Below are positions 8,949 to 17,703 of a stretch of DNA of 64,000 nucleotides, in pieces. The translations under genes and the position numbers were made by a program. Source of the DNA: an uncultured Acidimicrobiales bacterium. GTDB lineage: Bacteria > Actinomycetota > Acidimicrobiia > Acidimicrobiales > SHLQ01. The stretch spans positions 1-64,000 of the forward strand of contig CALHTB010000022.1 in the NCBI GenBank assembly GCA_938038785.1, in the 5' to 3' direction. The stretch's first letter is position 1, and each line of letters starts with the position of its first letter. The notes beneath the pieces are model-generated. The model saw only the letters and a program-made list of their open reading frames with translations, did not search any database and was not told the DNA's origin.

Positions 8949-9779
8949 TCAGAAGCTGAGTTTTAGGCCTTCTGTTGCTGCTAGGACTTCGCAGCTGGTG
9001 GCTTGGCTTTGGGTCTCGGCCAGGAGGGCGTCGACCACGTCGTCGCTGTGCAGCGGATCGTGGTGGAACATCGCTAGCTTCGCGGCGCCACAGGTCTCGG
9101 CGATGTGCAGTGCATACGTGGGCGTGCAATGGCCCCAGTCAGAGCGCTTGGCCAGCAGTTCTGACGTGAACTGGGCGTCGTGGATCACCAGATCGACACC
9201 GTCGACTAGCTCTTTCACCCCAGGGGCGATTGAGGTGCCGTCTGCAGGCTCCTGATGGTCAGGAATGTACGCCACGGAGAAGTCTGGCCATTCGATGCGG
9301 TAGCCGTTTGTGTTGCCGCTGTGGGGCACTGGACGGGCGGTGATTGATGCGCCGTCCACCGAGACGGTGTCATTCGCCAGATCGGTGAAGGCAAGGTCGC
9401 CGGGCAGAGTGGACAGCCGAACCGGGAAGTACGGAGGCCGCACAAAACCAGAAAGTGCCTCCTCGAACGACATGTCGTCCTCAGGAGGCCCATAAACGGT
9501 TGCGGCAGAATCGGAGTTCAAGAGCTGCGGGAAGAATGGCAATCCCTGCACGTGATCCCAGTGAAGGTGGCTGATGAGCACGGTGCCGTCGAAGGAATCA
9601 GCGCCCATGTCGAGGCCGAAGAAGCGAAGCCCAGTGCCAGCGTCGCAGATGATCGGCTTCTCGCCGTCGCGTTGGATGACCACACACGAGGTGTTGCCGC
9701 CGACCCGAGCCATGGATTTGCAGTGACAAGGAGTGGAACCGCGTACGCCGTAGAACGACACCGTTACTCCAGCCTGCAT
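8949..9779 (-). CDS. MBL-fold metallo-hydrolase
   Basis: A 276-residue metallo-beta-lactamase superfamily hydrolase with the HLHWDH di-metal motif at residues 71-76, the GVRGSTPC N-terminal signature and a later HSGNTNGYR segment. These fit the phosphodiesterase / RNase-Z-like branch often annotated as cyclic-nucleotide phosphodiesterase-like; the substrate is not known. The frame extends upstream to 9863, but ATG 9779 is preceded by a GAGGGGGG ribosome-binding site and begins right at the conserved domain, so I prefer it. No signal peptide is present, so it should be cytoplasmic. Confidence 0.85.
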   Translation of the reverse strand: MQAGVTVSFYGVRGSTPCHCKSMARVGGNTSCVVIQRDGEKPIICDAGTGLRFFGLDMGADSFDGTVLISHLHWDHVQGLPFFPQLLNSDSAATVYGPPEDDMSFEEALSGFVRPPYFPVRLSTLPGDLAFTDLANDTVSVDGASITARPVPHSGNTNGYRIEWPDFSVAYIPDHQEPADGTSIAPGVKELVDGVDLVIHDAQFTSELLAKRSDWGHCTPTYALHIAETCGAAKLAMFHHDPLHSDDVVDALLAETQSQATSCEVLAATEGLKLSF

Positions 9780-9925
9780 TGTCCCCCCTCTTGTGTGAAT
9801 GGACCGTGGTCGTCCATCGGTTAGCTCATCGGTATTTATGAGAATACGGCGGCAAACGAGCATCGGTAAGACGTTGTGACGAAGTTGACGCGCTGCGCGT
9901 TCGAGGCCGTTATTGCCGCTACGGC

Positions 9926-10816
9926 CTACGGAAGCGTCAGCCGGCCGTCCTCTTCGACGACGAGGCCGTCTCGAAACAGCGACCTCAGCACGCGGTTGGT
10001 TCGCTCGGTGTCGTCGAACCCAAAGACCTCAGCAACGTCGACGACCAGCACGGGCCCGCTGCGCAGCTGACGGACCAGCTCGCCTCGTGCCTGTCTGTCA
10101 GAGCCGGCAAACACGGCCTGCGTGGAGCTAACGCCCGCTGACCCGACCGCCGGGTCGGCGCCTTCCCCCGACCATTTGCACACCGATCGAGCCGGACACT
10201 GCGAACACTCCGGCGACCGCTTCGTGCAGACCATCGCGCCAAAGTCGAGGATCGCCTGATTCCACTCCCAGCCGGCGGCCGTGGGCACCAGCTCGTCGGC
10301 GAGCCCCTGGGCCTCGTTAGCCGAAAGCGTCCGCGCGTTCAGGCGTGCCAGCACGCGCCCGACGTTGGTGTCCACAACGGCGACGTCGTGTTCGAACGCG
10401 AACGCCAGAATCGCTCGAGCCGTGTATGGCCCGATGCCTGGAAGCGCCATGAGCTCGGCCACCGTTTCTGGAAACTCACCCTCGTAGTCGGCCACGACGG
10501 TTTCGGCGCATCGGTGCAGGTTCAATGCCCGTCGGTTGTACCCCAACCCATCCCAAAGCTCAATCAGCTCCCCCGCCGTTGCAGCGGCTGCCGTCTCGAC
10601 GGTAGGGAATCGCTTAAGAAAGGCCTTCCACTTGGGGATAACGCGATCCACCTGGGTTTGCTGGGCCATCACCTCACTGACGAGCACCTCCCACGGGTCG
10701 CGCGACGCTCGCCATGGCAAGTCCCGAGCAACCTCGGGCCACCACTCCCGGACCAGCTCGACAAATCGGCCGTCCGCTCCAGGTGGAGCAGCTTGGGTGT
10801 GGGGTTTCGTGGGCAA
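9926..10816 (-). CDS. mutY: A/G-specific adenine DNA glycosylase MutY, without NUDIX domain
   Basis: Base-excision repair glycosylase removing adenine opposite 8-oxoguanine. Visible are catalytic Glu in VSEVMAQQTQV (about residue 48), the helix-hairpin-helix LPGIGPYTARAI, catalytic Asp in LDFGAMVC, and a 4Fe-4S loop with CX6CX2CX5C spacing. The usual C-terminal NUDIX-like 8-oxoG sensor is absent. A short winged-helix-like tail (RTNRVLRSLFRDGLVVEEDG) is present instead, as in several actinobacterial MutYs. The start is uncertain: I chose TTG 10816. ATG 10945 has a GGAG seven bases upstream, but it would overlap the divergent aminotransferase and add non-conserved sequence. Confidence 0.85.
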   Translation of the reverse strand: MPTKPHTQAAPPGADGRFVELVREWWPEVARDLPWRASRDPWEVLVSEVMAQQTQVDRVIPKWKAFLKRFPTVETAAAATAGELIELWDGLGYNRRALNLHRCAETVVADYEGEFPETVAELMALPGIGPYTARAILAFAFEHDVAVVDTNVGRVLARLNARTLSANEAQGLADELVPTAAGWEWNQAILDFGAMVCTKRSPECSQCPARSVCKWSGEGADPAVGSAGVSSTQAVFAGSDRQARGELVRQLRSGPVLVVDVAEVFGFDDTERTNRVLRSLFRDGLVVEEDGRLTLP

Positions 10817-10909
10817 GTTCGCACTGTGCCACAACTCGGCGCCACAACTCAACGGGGCAAGGCTTCGACCGATGGAGATGGGTACATCGACCCCTGTCCG
10901 GAGGCCTAC

Positions 10910-12157
10910 GTGTTCAATCCAGCAACCCCTGCCGAGCCCATCCATCTCTCAGCTCCGCACATGACCGAGCGCGAACGCAACGTGCTGCTCGAGGCCTTCG
11001 ACTCGAACTGGATCGCCCCGGTCGGACCTGCGCTCGACGAGTTCGAAGCGCGCCTGCGCTCGATCGCCCACACCGAGGCTGCGGTCGCTGTCACCAGTGG
11101 CACCGCTGCTCTTCACCTTGCCTTGCTCGTCATGGACATCGGACCCGGTGACATTGTTCTTTGCCCATCGGTGACCTTCGTGGCCTGCGCAAACGTCATC
11201 GAGTACGTCGGGGCAACTCCACACTTCGTTGACTGCGACCCGGTCAGCGGCAACCTCGACGCCGAATCACTCGTTCACGCACTCTCATCGCTGGACTCGG
11301 CCGGCCACCGTGCTGCAGCGCTCATAGTCGTCGACCTCTACGGCGTCTGCGCCGACTACACGACCATCAACGCGATCTGCGAACGGTATGACGTGCCGAT
11401 CATCGAAGACGCAGCCGAAGCCATCGGAGCAAGCCACCTCGGCAATCCGGCAGGTTCGTTCGGCACTGTGGCTGCCTTCAGCTTCAATGGCAACAAGCTC
11501 GTGACGACCGGCGGCGGCGGAGCCCTTGTCGGCCCAGCCGACCTCATCGCGAAGGCTAAGCACCTCGCCTGCCAAGCTCGCCAACCAGTCCGGCACTTCG
11601 AACATGACGCGATTGGCTACGCCTACCGACTCTCGAACCTTTCCGCCGCTGTTGGCATTGCCCAGCTCGAACGGCTCGACTCGATGATGAGCCACACCCG
11701 GGCTATCCACCGCCGCTACGCCGAAGAGCTCGGCACGATCGACGGAGTCCGATTCGCGTCACAATCGACGGACGGATTTGGCAACGGCTGGCTCAGCGTT
11801 GCGCACCTCGACCCATCACTTCACCCAAGCCCAACTGCAGTTTGTGATGCTCTCGCACAGCACAACATCGAGGCTCGACCTACCTGGAAGCCAATGCACC
11901 TTCAGGCGATGTTCACCTCGGCTGGACGAACTGGCGGAGCCGGTTCAGAAGCCCACTTCGCGACGGGACTCTGCCTGCCGAGTGGGTCCTCAATGAGCAA
12001 CGCAGACCAAGCGCGAGTGATCCAAGCGGTGAAGAGCGCGCTCAATCTCGAAGAGGCACCGGTTATTGACGTTGCTGACCAAATCGACATTGCTGACCAA
12101 ATCGACGTTAGAGACGGGCAATCTCAGCAACATCAGGGCAATCGGGCGACCACGTAG
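10910..12157 (+). CDS. DegT/DnrJ/EryC1/StrS aminotransferase, EpsN-like
   Basis: A 415-residue PLP-dependent sugar aminotransferase. The N-terminal LSAPHMTERE...NWIAPVGP region matches the EpsN/PglE-type group that aminates keto-sugars for surface polysaccharides. The PLP lysine is K196 in FNGNK, followed by the glycine-rich TTGGGGAL. The start is the GTG at 10910, with a perfect GGAGG five bases upstream; the frame is open much further but lies over mutY. The C-terminus is unusual: an 18-bp tandem repeat encodes two ADQID units, and the last 50 bases overlap the convergent gene's 3' end. Confidence 0.87.
   Translation: MFNPATPAEPIHLSAPHMTERERNVLLEAFDSNWIAPVGPALDEFEARLRSIAHTEAAVAVTSGTAALHLALLVMDIGPGDIVLCPSVTFVACANVIEYVGATPHFVDCDPVSGNLDAESLVHALSSLDSAGHRAAALIVVDLYGVCADYTTINAICERYDVPIIEDAAEAIGASHLGNPAGSFGTVAAFSFNGNKLVTTGGGGALVGPADLIAKAKHLACQARQPVRHFEHDAIGYAYRLSNLSAAVGIAQLERLDSMMSHTRAIHRRYAEELGTIDGVRFASQSTDGFGNGWLSVAHLDPSLHPSPTAVCDALAQHNIEARPTWKPMHLQAMFTSAGRTGGAGSEAHFATGLCLPSGSSMSNADQARVIQAVKSALNLEEAPVIDVADQIDIADQIDVRDGQSQQHQGNRATT
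12071..12106 (+). repeat. 18-bp tandem repeat, two copies
   Basis: Two units (12071-12088, 12089-12106) differ only in the first base and encode repeated DVADQI/DIADQI near the aminotransferase C-terminus. The adjacent convergent gene stops directly after it at 12108. Confidence 0.85.
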
Positions 12158-12722
12158 TCGTCGCTGCGAGCCCCTCGGGGCCAATCAGGTCATCGAACAT
12201 ATCGAGCGCCAAACGTTCGGTGGCTTGACCATCTGAGCTCTCAATCCGTTCGAGATAGCTGGCCCACAACATCGGCGGCAGCCGAGAGCCCAATGGCGTC
12301 ACGATGACCACCGACCGGCCAGCTGAACGCGCTTGTTCAACCCACGCAGTTGTGCCCAACGGACAGATGACCTCGATGTCGCCGTCCGAGGTTCGACCTG
12401 ATGCGATCGAATCGATGACATCGGTACCACCCGACTCGGTGACCGCGATCGTCTCGGCGATATCTGCGGTGCGGTCTTCGTTTAGTGCGTCGGAGAAATC
12501 CCACCCGGCCTCGAGGGGGTCGAGCGCGTGCATCATGTGCGCACCGAGCGCCAACAACCCAGGCGAATCAGGCTGACGAGAGATCAGCTGACGAACAGCC
12601 ACCAGCAGCATCTGTGGCTTGCGGGCGAAGGCACCAAACGCCGGTAGCGATTCGGCGACCAAGATCCGGTCGGGCGCAGAACCAGCGCGAGCTACATACC
12701 GAAGTCGCTCAATTGGGTGCAT
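12108..12722 (-). CDS. Conserved actinobacterial protein, possibly eIF2B-like
   Basis: A 204-residue soluble protein starting MHPIERLRYVARA, which resembles a widely conserved actinobacterial family sometimes annotated as remotely similar to eIF-2B subunits. The central part (ICPLGTTAWVEQARSAGRSVVIVTPLGSR is its most regular segment) looks like a Rossmann-type alpha/beta core; no catalytic motif is evident. The frame runs further upstream over the next gene, but ATG 12722 lies seven bases after TACTAT (complement of 12730-12735), typical of leaderless initiation here. Its 3' end overlaps the aminotransferase by 50 bases. Function unknown. Confidence 0.7.
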   Translation of the reverse strand: MHPIERLRYVARAGSAPDRILVAESLPAFGAFARKPQMLLVAVRQLISRQPDSPGLLALGAHMMHALDPLEAGWDFSDALNEDRTADIAETIAVTESGGTDVIDSIASGRTSDGDIEVICPLGTTAWVEQARSAGRSVVIVTPLGSRLPPMLWASYLERIESSDGQATERLALDMFDDLIGPEGLAATTTWSPDCPDVAEIARL

Positions 12723-12744
12723 GGCCCAAATAGTACAGCGTTGC

Positions 12745-13224
12745 TCAGACGGCGGTACCCGCGTATGGCGCCGGGTCCTTTGGGCCAGGCACACCGAGTG
12801 CGGTCCATCCGGTTTGCTCGGCCAGCGTGTCGGTGATTGCTCGCCACGCCGCCGGGTTCCAGCCCTCGGCGGAATCGATGATTGTGCCGTCCTGGCGAAC
12901 CAATGCGAGCGCCGGAAGGGTGGACAGCCCAAGTGCCTTGACCGCGGCGCGATCGGGGTCGGAGAACGTGAGGAACTCTTCGGCGTATGGCCCGAGGAAC
13001 GACTTCACGCCATCTTCGGGAGCCGTAGCGAGCCAAGCAACCCGGACGCCGGCGCCCTTGTAGTGATGGAAGACGCGCTTGACCGTGTCGAGCAACCACG
13101 AGCTCTCGTGGGTGTACGGGTCGATCGCACCGACCAACATCGGGAACGTCGTCAGCCAGTCAGAGAACGGCCGCGCTTGACCGTTGAGCGGATTCAGGTC
13201 TGGATCACCATCGAGCATTGCCAC
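12745..13224 (-). CDS. Thioredoxin-like fold protein without CXXC
   Basis: A 159-residue protein with a thioredoxin-type layout: FPMLVGAIDPYTHESSWLL after the first strand, FSDPDRAAVKALGLSTLPAL (the cis-Pro loop, LPAL) and a closing EGWNPAAW segment. The redox CXXC is missing, so it is probably not a disulfide oxidoreductase; relatives in actinobacteria are uncharacterised. GTG 13224 follows TACCGT (complement of 13232-13237) at seven bases, favouring a leaderless start; an ATG two codons later is the alternative. It lies just upstream of the eIF2B-like gene on the same strand, but that gene seems to have its own promoter. Confidence 0.65.
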   Translation of the reverse strand: MAMLDGDPDLNPLNGQARPFSDWLTTFPMLVGAIDPYTHESSWLLDTVKRVFHHYKGAGVRVAWLATAPEDGVKSFLGPYAEEFLTFSDPDRAAVKALGLSTLPALALVRQDGTIIDSAEGWNPAAWRAITDTLAEQTGWTALGVPGPKDPAPYAGTAV

Positions 13225-13289
13225 GGCCGAAACGGTATCGGAAATGCGCCTAAAACTCTCGACTCTCCACCCGAATTTGTTGAGTTTCG

Positions 13290-14699
13290 CTAGGCGCAGG
13301 CGGTGACCCGGATGAGATCAGCGGTTGGGTAGAAGACCTCCCGGCCGTCTCCGAGGCCAGCCCACTGTTCGAGTGCAGCGGCATAGTCGTCGAGCTCGTC
13401 GGGGGTATCGGCTGCGATATGGCTTCGCACGCACGTCTGGCTACCTTGGCGCCAGGCAACGAACGAGTCGCCATTCCAGCCGTCGGCTATGCCCAGCGCT
13501 TCGGTGCGGTCGGTGAGGTCGCTCAGAATCGATGCCCACCCAGCCTGGCCCCACACTCCGGCTTCGAAGACTTCTCCATCGGCGGGCGGGTTCTTCAAGG
13601 TTGGTGTTGGAGACCCGGAAAGGAAGCCGTTGGGGTCGAGGATTGCTTCTGACGTTGCTGGTGGCTCCTCGAACGCGTCATCGAGGGTTCCTTCTCCGTC
13701 GTCCCACAGCGCGGTGGCAAATGTTTCGCCGTAGCGATAGCGACCAAATTGGAGCTCGAGGAAGGACGAGTTGAACTCGGTGAGTGACACCGTTCGAGGC
13801 AATGCCCGGCGGGCCGCAGCTTCTTCCTCGAGCTTCGCGCTGGAGAACGTGGCCCGATATTGGGACTCGACCCGGCGGGCCGAACCCTCGATCAGCGCAG
13901 AGAACGTCCACTCGAGCTCGTTCTGGGCATCGCCGTACTCGGGCCTGTCGATGTCGAAGACCTGGTCTTCCAAGGCGTGAACCAGTTCGTGGACAAGCAC
14001 GGTCTCGGTGAAGGCATTGATCTCACCCGAGCGCAGCTTGATGCTCGCGCTGTCGTGGTCGTAGTAACCAATGACGCCCGCATCGCCGAACCGCTGCCAG
14101 ATTTCCTCGAGGCTCCGGTCGCCCTCGATGATGCCCATAGCGCGGTAGATGTCGGTGTAATTGATGTAGTCGGAGGTGTTGCTGGCGTAGTCCTCAGCAA
14201 TGAGCGTGGACCACGCAGCACCAAACTCAGCACTGTCGAGAACTTCAATCGATGGACGCGAGCTGAACTGGTATCCGCGCTCTGCTTCGACGAAGGCAAT
14301 GAGTTCGTTCACCAGCTCGTCGAACTCGGTCAACGGCTCGCTCGGCGCCGTAGTCGTGGCGGGTTCCGCAGGATCGTCGGGCGTTTCGCTGTCCGCTCTG
14401 CTGGGCGTGTCGGCGGGCTCATTCGGGTCTGCGTTGTTCGATTCGAATGCGAGACCCTCTGGGAGATCCTCATCGGCGCTCGCGCCGTCGATGGTCCCTG
14501 CGGGTTCGGCCAGCGTGCGACCAGCCGTCGAGGCATCCCCGCGTTCCTCGCTCGTAACGTTGTTGTCGGCTCTAGCTGAGTTCTCCGAGCTGTCTTCGAT
14601 CTCCTCGACATCGCCGGGGAGCTGCGGCTGTGGGCCAGGCTCGCTCGAACACGCAGACGCGAGCAGTGCCAAAGCGAGGAGTAGTCCACGAACAGCCAT
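13290..14699 (-). CDS. Lipoprotein with a HExxH zinc-protease motif
   Basis: A 469-residue predicted lipoprotein. The signal LLLALALLASAC gives a lipobox cysteine near residue 19, followed by about 130 residues of acidic, low-complexity Asp/Glu/Ser/Pro linker. The folded domain contains VHELVHALED with H237, E238 and H241, the zincin signature, so a cell-surface metallopeptidase is likely. No family name can be assigned confidently. ATG 14699 is chosen because it opens the signal peptide; the frame continues upstream across the divergent bpa gene without coding character. The linker would hold the catalytic domain away from the membrane. Confidence 0.7.
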   Translation of the reverse strand: MAVRGLLLALALLASACSSEPGPQPQLPGDVEEIEDSSENSARADNNVTSEERGDASTAGRTLAEPAGTIDGASADEDLPEGLAFESNNADPNEPADTPSRADSETPDDPAEPATTTAPSEPLTEFDELVNELIAFVEAERGYQFSSRPSIEVLDSAEFGAAWSTLIAEDYASNTSDYINYTDIYRAMGIIEGDRSLEEIWQRFGDAGVIGYYDHDSASIKLRSGEINAFTETVLVHELVHALEDQVFDIDRPEYGDAQNELEWTFSALIEGSARRVESQYRATFSSAKLEEEAAARRALPRTVSLTEFNSSFLELQFGRYRYGETFATALWDDGEGTLDDAFEEPPATSEAILDPNGFLSGSPTPTLKNPPADGEVFEAGVWGQAGWASILSDLTDRTEALGIADGWNGDSFVAWRQGSQTCVRSHIAADTPDELDDYAAALEQWAGLGDGREVFYPTADLIRVTACA

Positions 14700-14759
14700 A
14701 CTTGCAGTATCGACCAAACAACGAAAAACCTTTGCGCAGAACATGTGCGATATGGCGCC

Positions 14760-14765
14760 TACACT
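14760..14765 (+). promoter_or_regulatory. TANNNT box deciding the bpa start
   Basis: TACACT ends seven bases before ATG 14773, and no ribosome-binding site is present. This supports 14773 over the in-frame ATGs at 14743 and 14752, which would lie upstream of or within the box. Confidence 0.6.
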
Positions 14766-14772
14766 CTCTTCT

Positions 14773-15285
14773 ATGAGTGACATCACGCCTGAACCAGCCA
14801 CCAATATCCCCGCTGCCGACGAGGCCAATGACGGCGCGGTCATCACCGATGCAGCCAAGCTCATCCGCCTTGGCACGATGACCCAGTCGCTAATGACCGA
14901 AGCCCGCGAAGCGCCGCTCGACGATGCAGGACGCACCCTTCTCGCCAACATCCACAGCGAAACAATGGAAGCGCTCGAAGACACGATGAGCGAAGATCTG
15001 CTCGACGAGCTCAAAGAATTTCAGCTTCGTTTCAACGACGACGGCGAACCTCCATCAGAGGGCGAGCTTCGTATTGCGCAGGCCCAGCTTGTGGGTTGGT
15101 TGCAAGGCCTTCACCAGGGCTTCCAGGCCATGGCGATGGCACAGCAGGCAGCCGCGATGCAGCAGCTTCAGCAGCTCCAAGCACGTGCTGCGGGCGGCCC
15201 ACAGGGCCTGCCACCGGGCGCCACGCCCAGCGGTGCTCCCGCCGAGGCAATCGACGCAGCCAGCCGGCCCGGCACCTACCTCTAA
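14773..15285 (+). CDS. bpa: Bacterial proteasome activator Bpa/PafE-like
   Basis: A 170-residue homologue of Mycobacterium Bpa (Rv3780), the ATP-independent ring that opens the 20S proteasome and feeds it unfolded proteins. The helical core is clear: TDAAKLIRLGTM, EAPLDDAGRTLLANIH and the conserved ELRIAQAQLVGWLQGL near residue 105. The C-terminus is GTYL, corresponding to the GQYL docking tail that inserts into the proteasome alpha-ring. After the core comes a Gln/Met/Ala-rich helix and a Pro/Gly-rich flexible linker. No proteasome genes are in this window. The start at 14773 is supported by a leaderless box. Confidence 0.87.
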   Translation: MSDITPEPATNIPAADEANDGAVITDAAKLIRLGTMTQSLMTEAREAPLDDAGRTLLANIHSETMEALEDTMSEDLLDELKEFQLRFNDDGEPPSEGELRIAQAQLVGWLQGLHQGFQAMAMAQQAAAMQQLQQLQARAAGGPQGLPPGATPSGAPAEAIDAASRPGTYL

Positions 15286-15300
15286 GAACCGCGTCGGTTT

Positions 15301-15331
15301 CTGACATCGGGGGTCTGACCCCGGATGTCAG
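15301..15331. repeat. 31-bp hyper-palindrome, copy 2
   Basis: The most symmetric copy: 15-nt arms with one mismatch around a single T. It fills most of the 53-bp gap between the convergent ends of bpa and the hupE-like gene, a position suited to a bidirectional terminator. Confidence 0.9.
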
Positions 15332-15338
15332 TTAGAGG

Positions 15339-16634
15339 CTAGGGCAGCGGGATAAGTTCGTTTCGTTCGCGTGCCCGTAGGTAGAGGCCTCCGGCGATCA
15401 AGGTTGCCACTGCGCACACGATGTATCCGTTCGGCGAGCTCGCGAACGACTCGACGACGCTGTTGGTGCCCAGGTCGGTTTCGAAGATGCGCTCGATCAT
15501 CCAGCCGATGGCCAGCACCGACAGCAAAATCGATCCGGCCTTGAGCACCGGTTCGTAGGCCGACGTGCGGCGCAACAAGAACAGCGCTGGGAACAGAATC
15601 AAGATGACGACGACCTGGCCGATCTCAATGCCGATGTTTCGACCGAGCAGCGACAGAAGCTGAGTACCTTTGGAGACCTCGAGGTTGTCGACCAAGCCAG
15701 CAAAACCCATGCCATGAAACAGTCCAAACACGAAGGCCAAGGCCCACTCTCGGTTCGGCCAGATCGGCTTGAGGTTATGTAGCGCCGCCCCCGCAATGGA
15801 GGCCGCGATGATGGTCTCGGTGAGCTTCGATGGGGGCAGTGGCATGAGGTCGAGACCTGCGAGCGTGAAGGTGATCGAGTGGGCGATCGTAAAGAATGTG
15901 GCGATCTTGAGCACGCGCCATAGCGACGAACGGAAGCCGGTCGCAGGCTCCCACCGGTCACGGAACACGAGCACCGATGGCAGCAGCAGAGCAAGCACAA
16001 ACAAGATGTGGTCGGGTCCGGTACGGATGTGGTCGATGCCCAACGTGACCCCGCTCTTGACCGTGTCCCAGCCCGAATCAACCTCGAGATCGACGCCCTG
16101 GGTGCGGCTGTCATTCGTGAACGTCTGCAGCTTCTCTCGATCGCGAATGAACTCGCCGTTTTCGAACCCGCCGTTGACCAGTAGCAACCCGTCGCGTCCG
16201 TCGATCTCGTCGAGGAATGGCTCGAACCGAACGTCGAGATCGGACGGCACCGCACCGTCGGGAACTACCGCCTTGTACTGAATGATGGCGAACGCGAGGG
16301 TGCTGTTCTCGCGGAACAGGTCGACGCGCCCCCACTCGATCGGCCATTCGCTCTCGCCATCTCCGACCGCGAAGTTTGCGTCGGCATAGGCCGTGAGCTC
16401 GGCGCTGGCCGCCCGCAGGTTGGCCTCGGTCTCAGCATCGGTGCCCGACACGTCGATGCCAAGTACCTCACCGACATCGTTGATCGACAGCTCGAGACGG
16501 CCATCGACGGTTGTCTCGCTAACGAACAGGTAGGCGTAGGGCTGCTCGGTCTCGTGAGCTGCTGCGGGTTGAGCGAAGGCAACCACCGAGATCGCAAGGA
16601 TCAAGAGTGCAGCAAGACCCCTACGCCGGTTCAT
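15339..16634 (-). CDS. HupE/UreJ family membrane protein
   Basis: A 431-residue membrane protein. It has a signal peptide ending AQPAAAHE, an extracytoplasmic domain of about 200 residues, then about seven transmembrane helices forming the HupE/UreJ_2 domain. Signature residues are GIDHIRTGPDHILF and FGLFHGMGFAG, whose histidines are thought to handle nickel or another metal in this family. The ATG overlaps the preceding gene's stop (ATGA), so the two are translationally coupled. Function is inferred as metal permease or a related role; no hydrogenase or urease genes are nearby, so the link to nickel is weak. Confidence 0.78.
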   Translation of the reverse strand: MNRRRGLAALLILAISVVAFAQPAAAHETEQPYAYLFVSETTVDGRLELSINDVGEVLGIDVSGTDAETEANLRAASAELTAYADANFAVGDGESEWPIEWGRVDLFRENSTLAFAIIQYKAVVPDGAVPSDLDVRFEPFLDEIDGRDGLLLVNGGFENGEFIRDREKLQTFTNDSRTQGVDLEVDSGWDTVKSGVTLGIDHIRTGPDHILFVLALLLPSVLVFRDRWEPATGFRSSLWRVLKIATFFTIAHSITFTLAGLDLMPLPPSKLTETIIAASIAGAALHNLKPIWPNREWALAFVFGLFHGMGFAGLVDNLEVSKGTQLLSLLGRNIGIEIGQVVVILILFPALFLLRRTSAYEPVLKAGSILLSVLAIGWMIERIFETDLGTNSVVESFASSPNGYIVCAVATLIAGGLYLRARERNELIPLP

Positions 16635-17605
16635 GACTTGCCGAACATAACGCGGCCGCCCACGAACCCGCCTACGAGCACAAGAAGCACAACTGGGATG
16701 ACCCACGTTGGTGATCCGCCACCTTCAGAATCGATGGGTGCTGCTGCGACCTCGGCAGCATCATCATTAGCAGCGTCCTCGGCAGCGTCGTCCTCGGCAA
16801 CTTCGACGGCGCCAGCGACTTCGGTCTCGATGACCTCCTCGGCAGGCTCGCCCGCGGCCACCGGAGCATCGCCCTGCGGGGTTGCATCGCCTGAGTCTTC
16901 GCCAGTGGCGGCAGCTGCCTCGGCCTCTTCAGCCGCAGCGATCTCAGCCAGCGCTTCCTCGGCTCCCTCGACATCGATCGTCAGTTCTTCCTCGCCGGTG
17001 TCAACCGGTGCGTCAGCGCCGGGCGGTGTGGTCCACCAGGCATTCAGAGGTGCCCCAAACTCCAGGAAACCGTCGGGACGGTCGATCGTGCGCTCGGCGG
17101 GGGTGCCGAACTCCTCGGTCTCGCCCACCGCTACCGAGAAACGGGACGGAGCGTGCCCGTTCACCACAACCTGATGGCGGCCAGCCTGGGCCGGCTGACG
17201 GTCTTCGTAGAGCGTGACGTAGCTGGTTCCCGAAAACGGTTCGTCGAAGATTTCGCCGGGTACTGGTTCGACAGTTTGCACGCTGCCATCGGGGAAGATG
17301 ATGTCCATCGTTGGCAGTTCATCGACGCTGAGCCCGAGCTCGGGGTCGAGGTTGGGAATGAGGAGGCTGATGTAAAGCTCGTCGCCGTCGCGCAGGTCGA
17401 ACTCGAAGCCACGGGTATCGCCGTCGTCGAGCACGCTGCCGTAGATCGCCCACGAGATCGACCCGTCAGGAAAATACGGGCCGGTTTCAGGGGTGCTTTG
17501 CTCGTCGGTCAAAAAGATCGGGTCGTGCGCGGCCGCGGGCGCCGAAAGCGCAAGCAGTGTCGCAAGGACAACAGCGATGAACGCTGCCCTGTGTGTACGA
17601 GTCAT
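16631..17605 (-). CDS. Secreted, membrane-anchored protein of the HupE operon
   Basis: A 324-residue protein with an N-terminal signal peptide (LLALSAPAAAHD) and a C-terminal transmembrane anchor (VIPVVLLVLVGGFVGGRVMF). Between lies a beta-rich domain of about 180 residues and then a long Ala/Glu/Asp-rich linker. Mature N-termini of this protein and of the HupE-like partner both begin near a histidine (AHD, AHE), a possible metal ligand. A GGGGG ribosome-binding site precedes ATG 17605. I do not recognise the family; coupling to the HupE gene suggests a periplasmic/surface partner of that membrane protein. Confidence 0.65.
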   Translation of the reverse strand: MTRTHRAAFIAVVLATLLALSAPAAAHDPIFLTDEQSTPETGPYFPDGSISWAIYGSVLDDGDTRGFEFDLRDGDELYISLLIPNLDPELGLSVDELPTMDIIFPDGSVQTVEPVPGEIFDEPFSGTSYVTLYEDRQPAQAGRHQVVVNGHAPSRFSVAVGETEEFGTPAERTIDRPDGFLEFGAPLNAWWTTPPGADAPVDTGEEELTIDVEGAEEALAEIAAAEEAEAAAATGEDSGDATPQGDAPVAAGEPAEEVIETEVAGAVEVAEDDAAEDAANDDAAEVAAAPIDSEGGGSPTWVIPVVLLVLVGGFVGGRVMFGKS

Positions 17606-17703
17606 TTCGCATCCCCCTCAACCGCCAGTAGGTGTGTCCGCCCCTACGCCGAGGGTAGAACCTCAGCGCAGATGTGCAAGTCGGGAGATGGGCGCGGGAG
17701 TAC

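Noticed and set aside
8574-8959. Small open frames (76 and 83 codons) in block A
   Set aside because: They read through hairpins and repeat arms, with no start signal and no recognisable domain.
10388-10909. N-terminal extension of the EpsN-like aminotransferase
   Set aside because: It runs over mutY on the other strand, and GTG 10910 has a perfect GGAGG at the right distance.
13860-14579. 239-codon open frame opposite the HExxH lipoprotein
   Set aside because: Antisense of a gene with signal peptide, lipobox and zinc motif.
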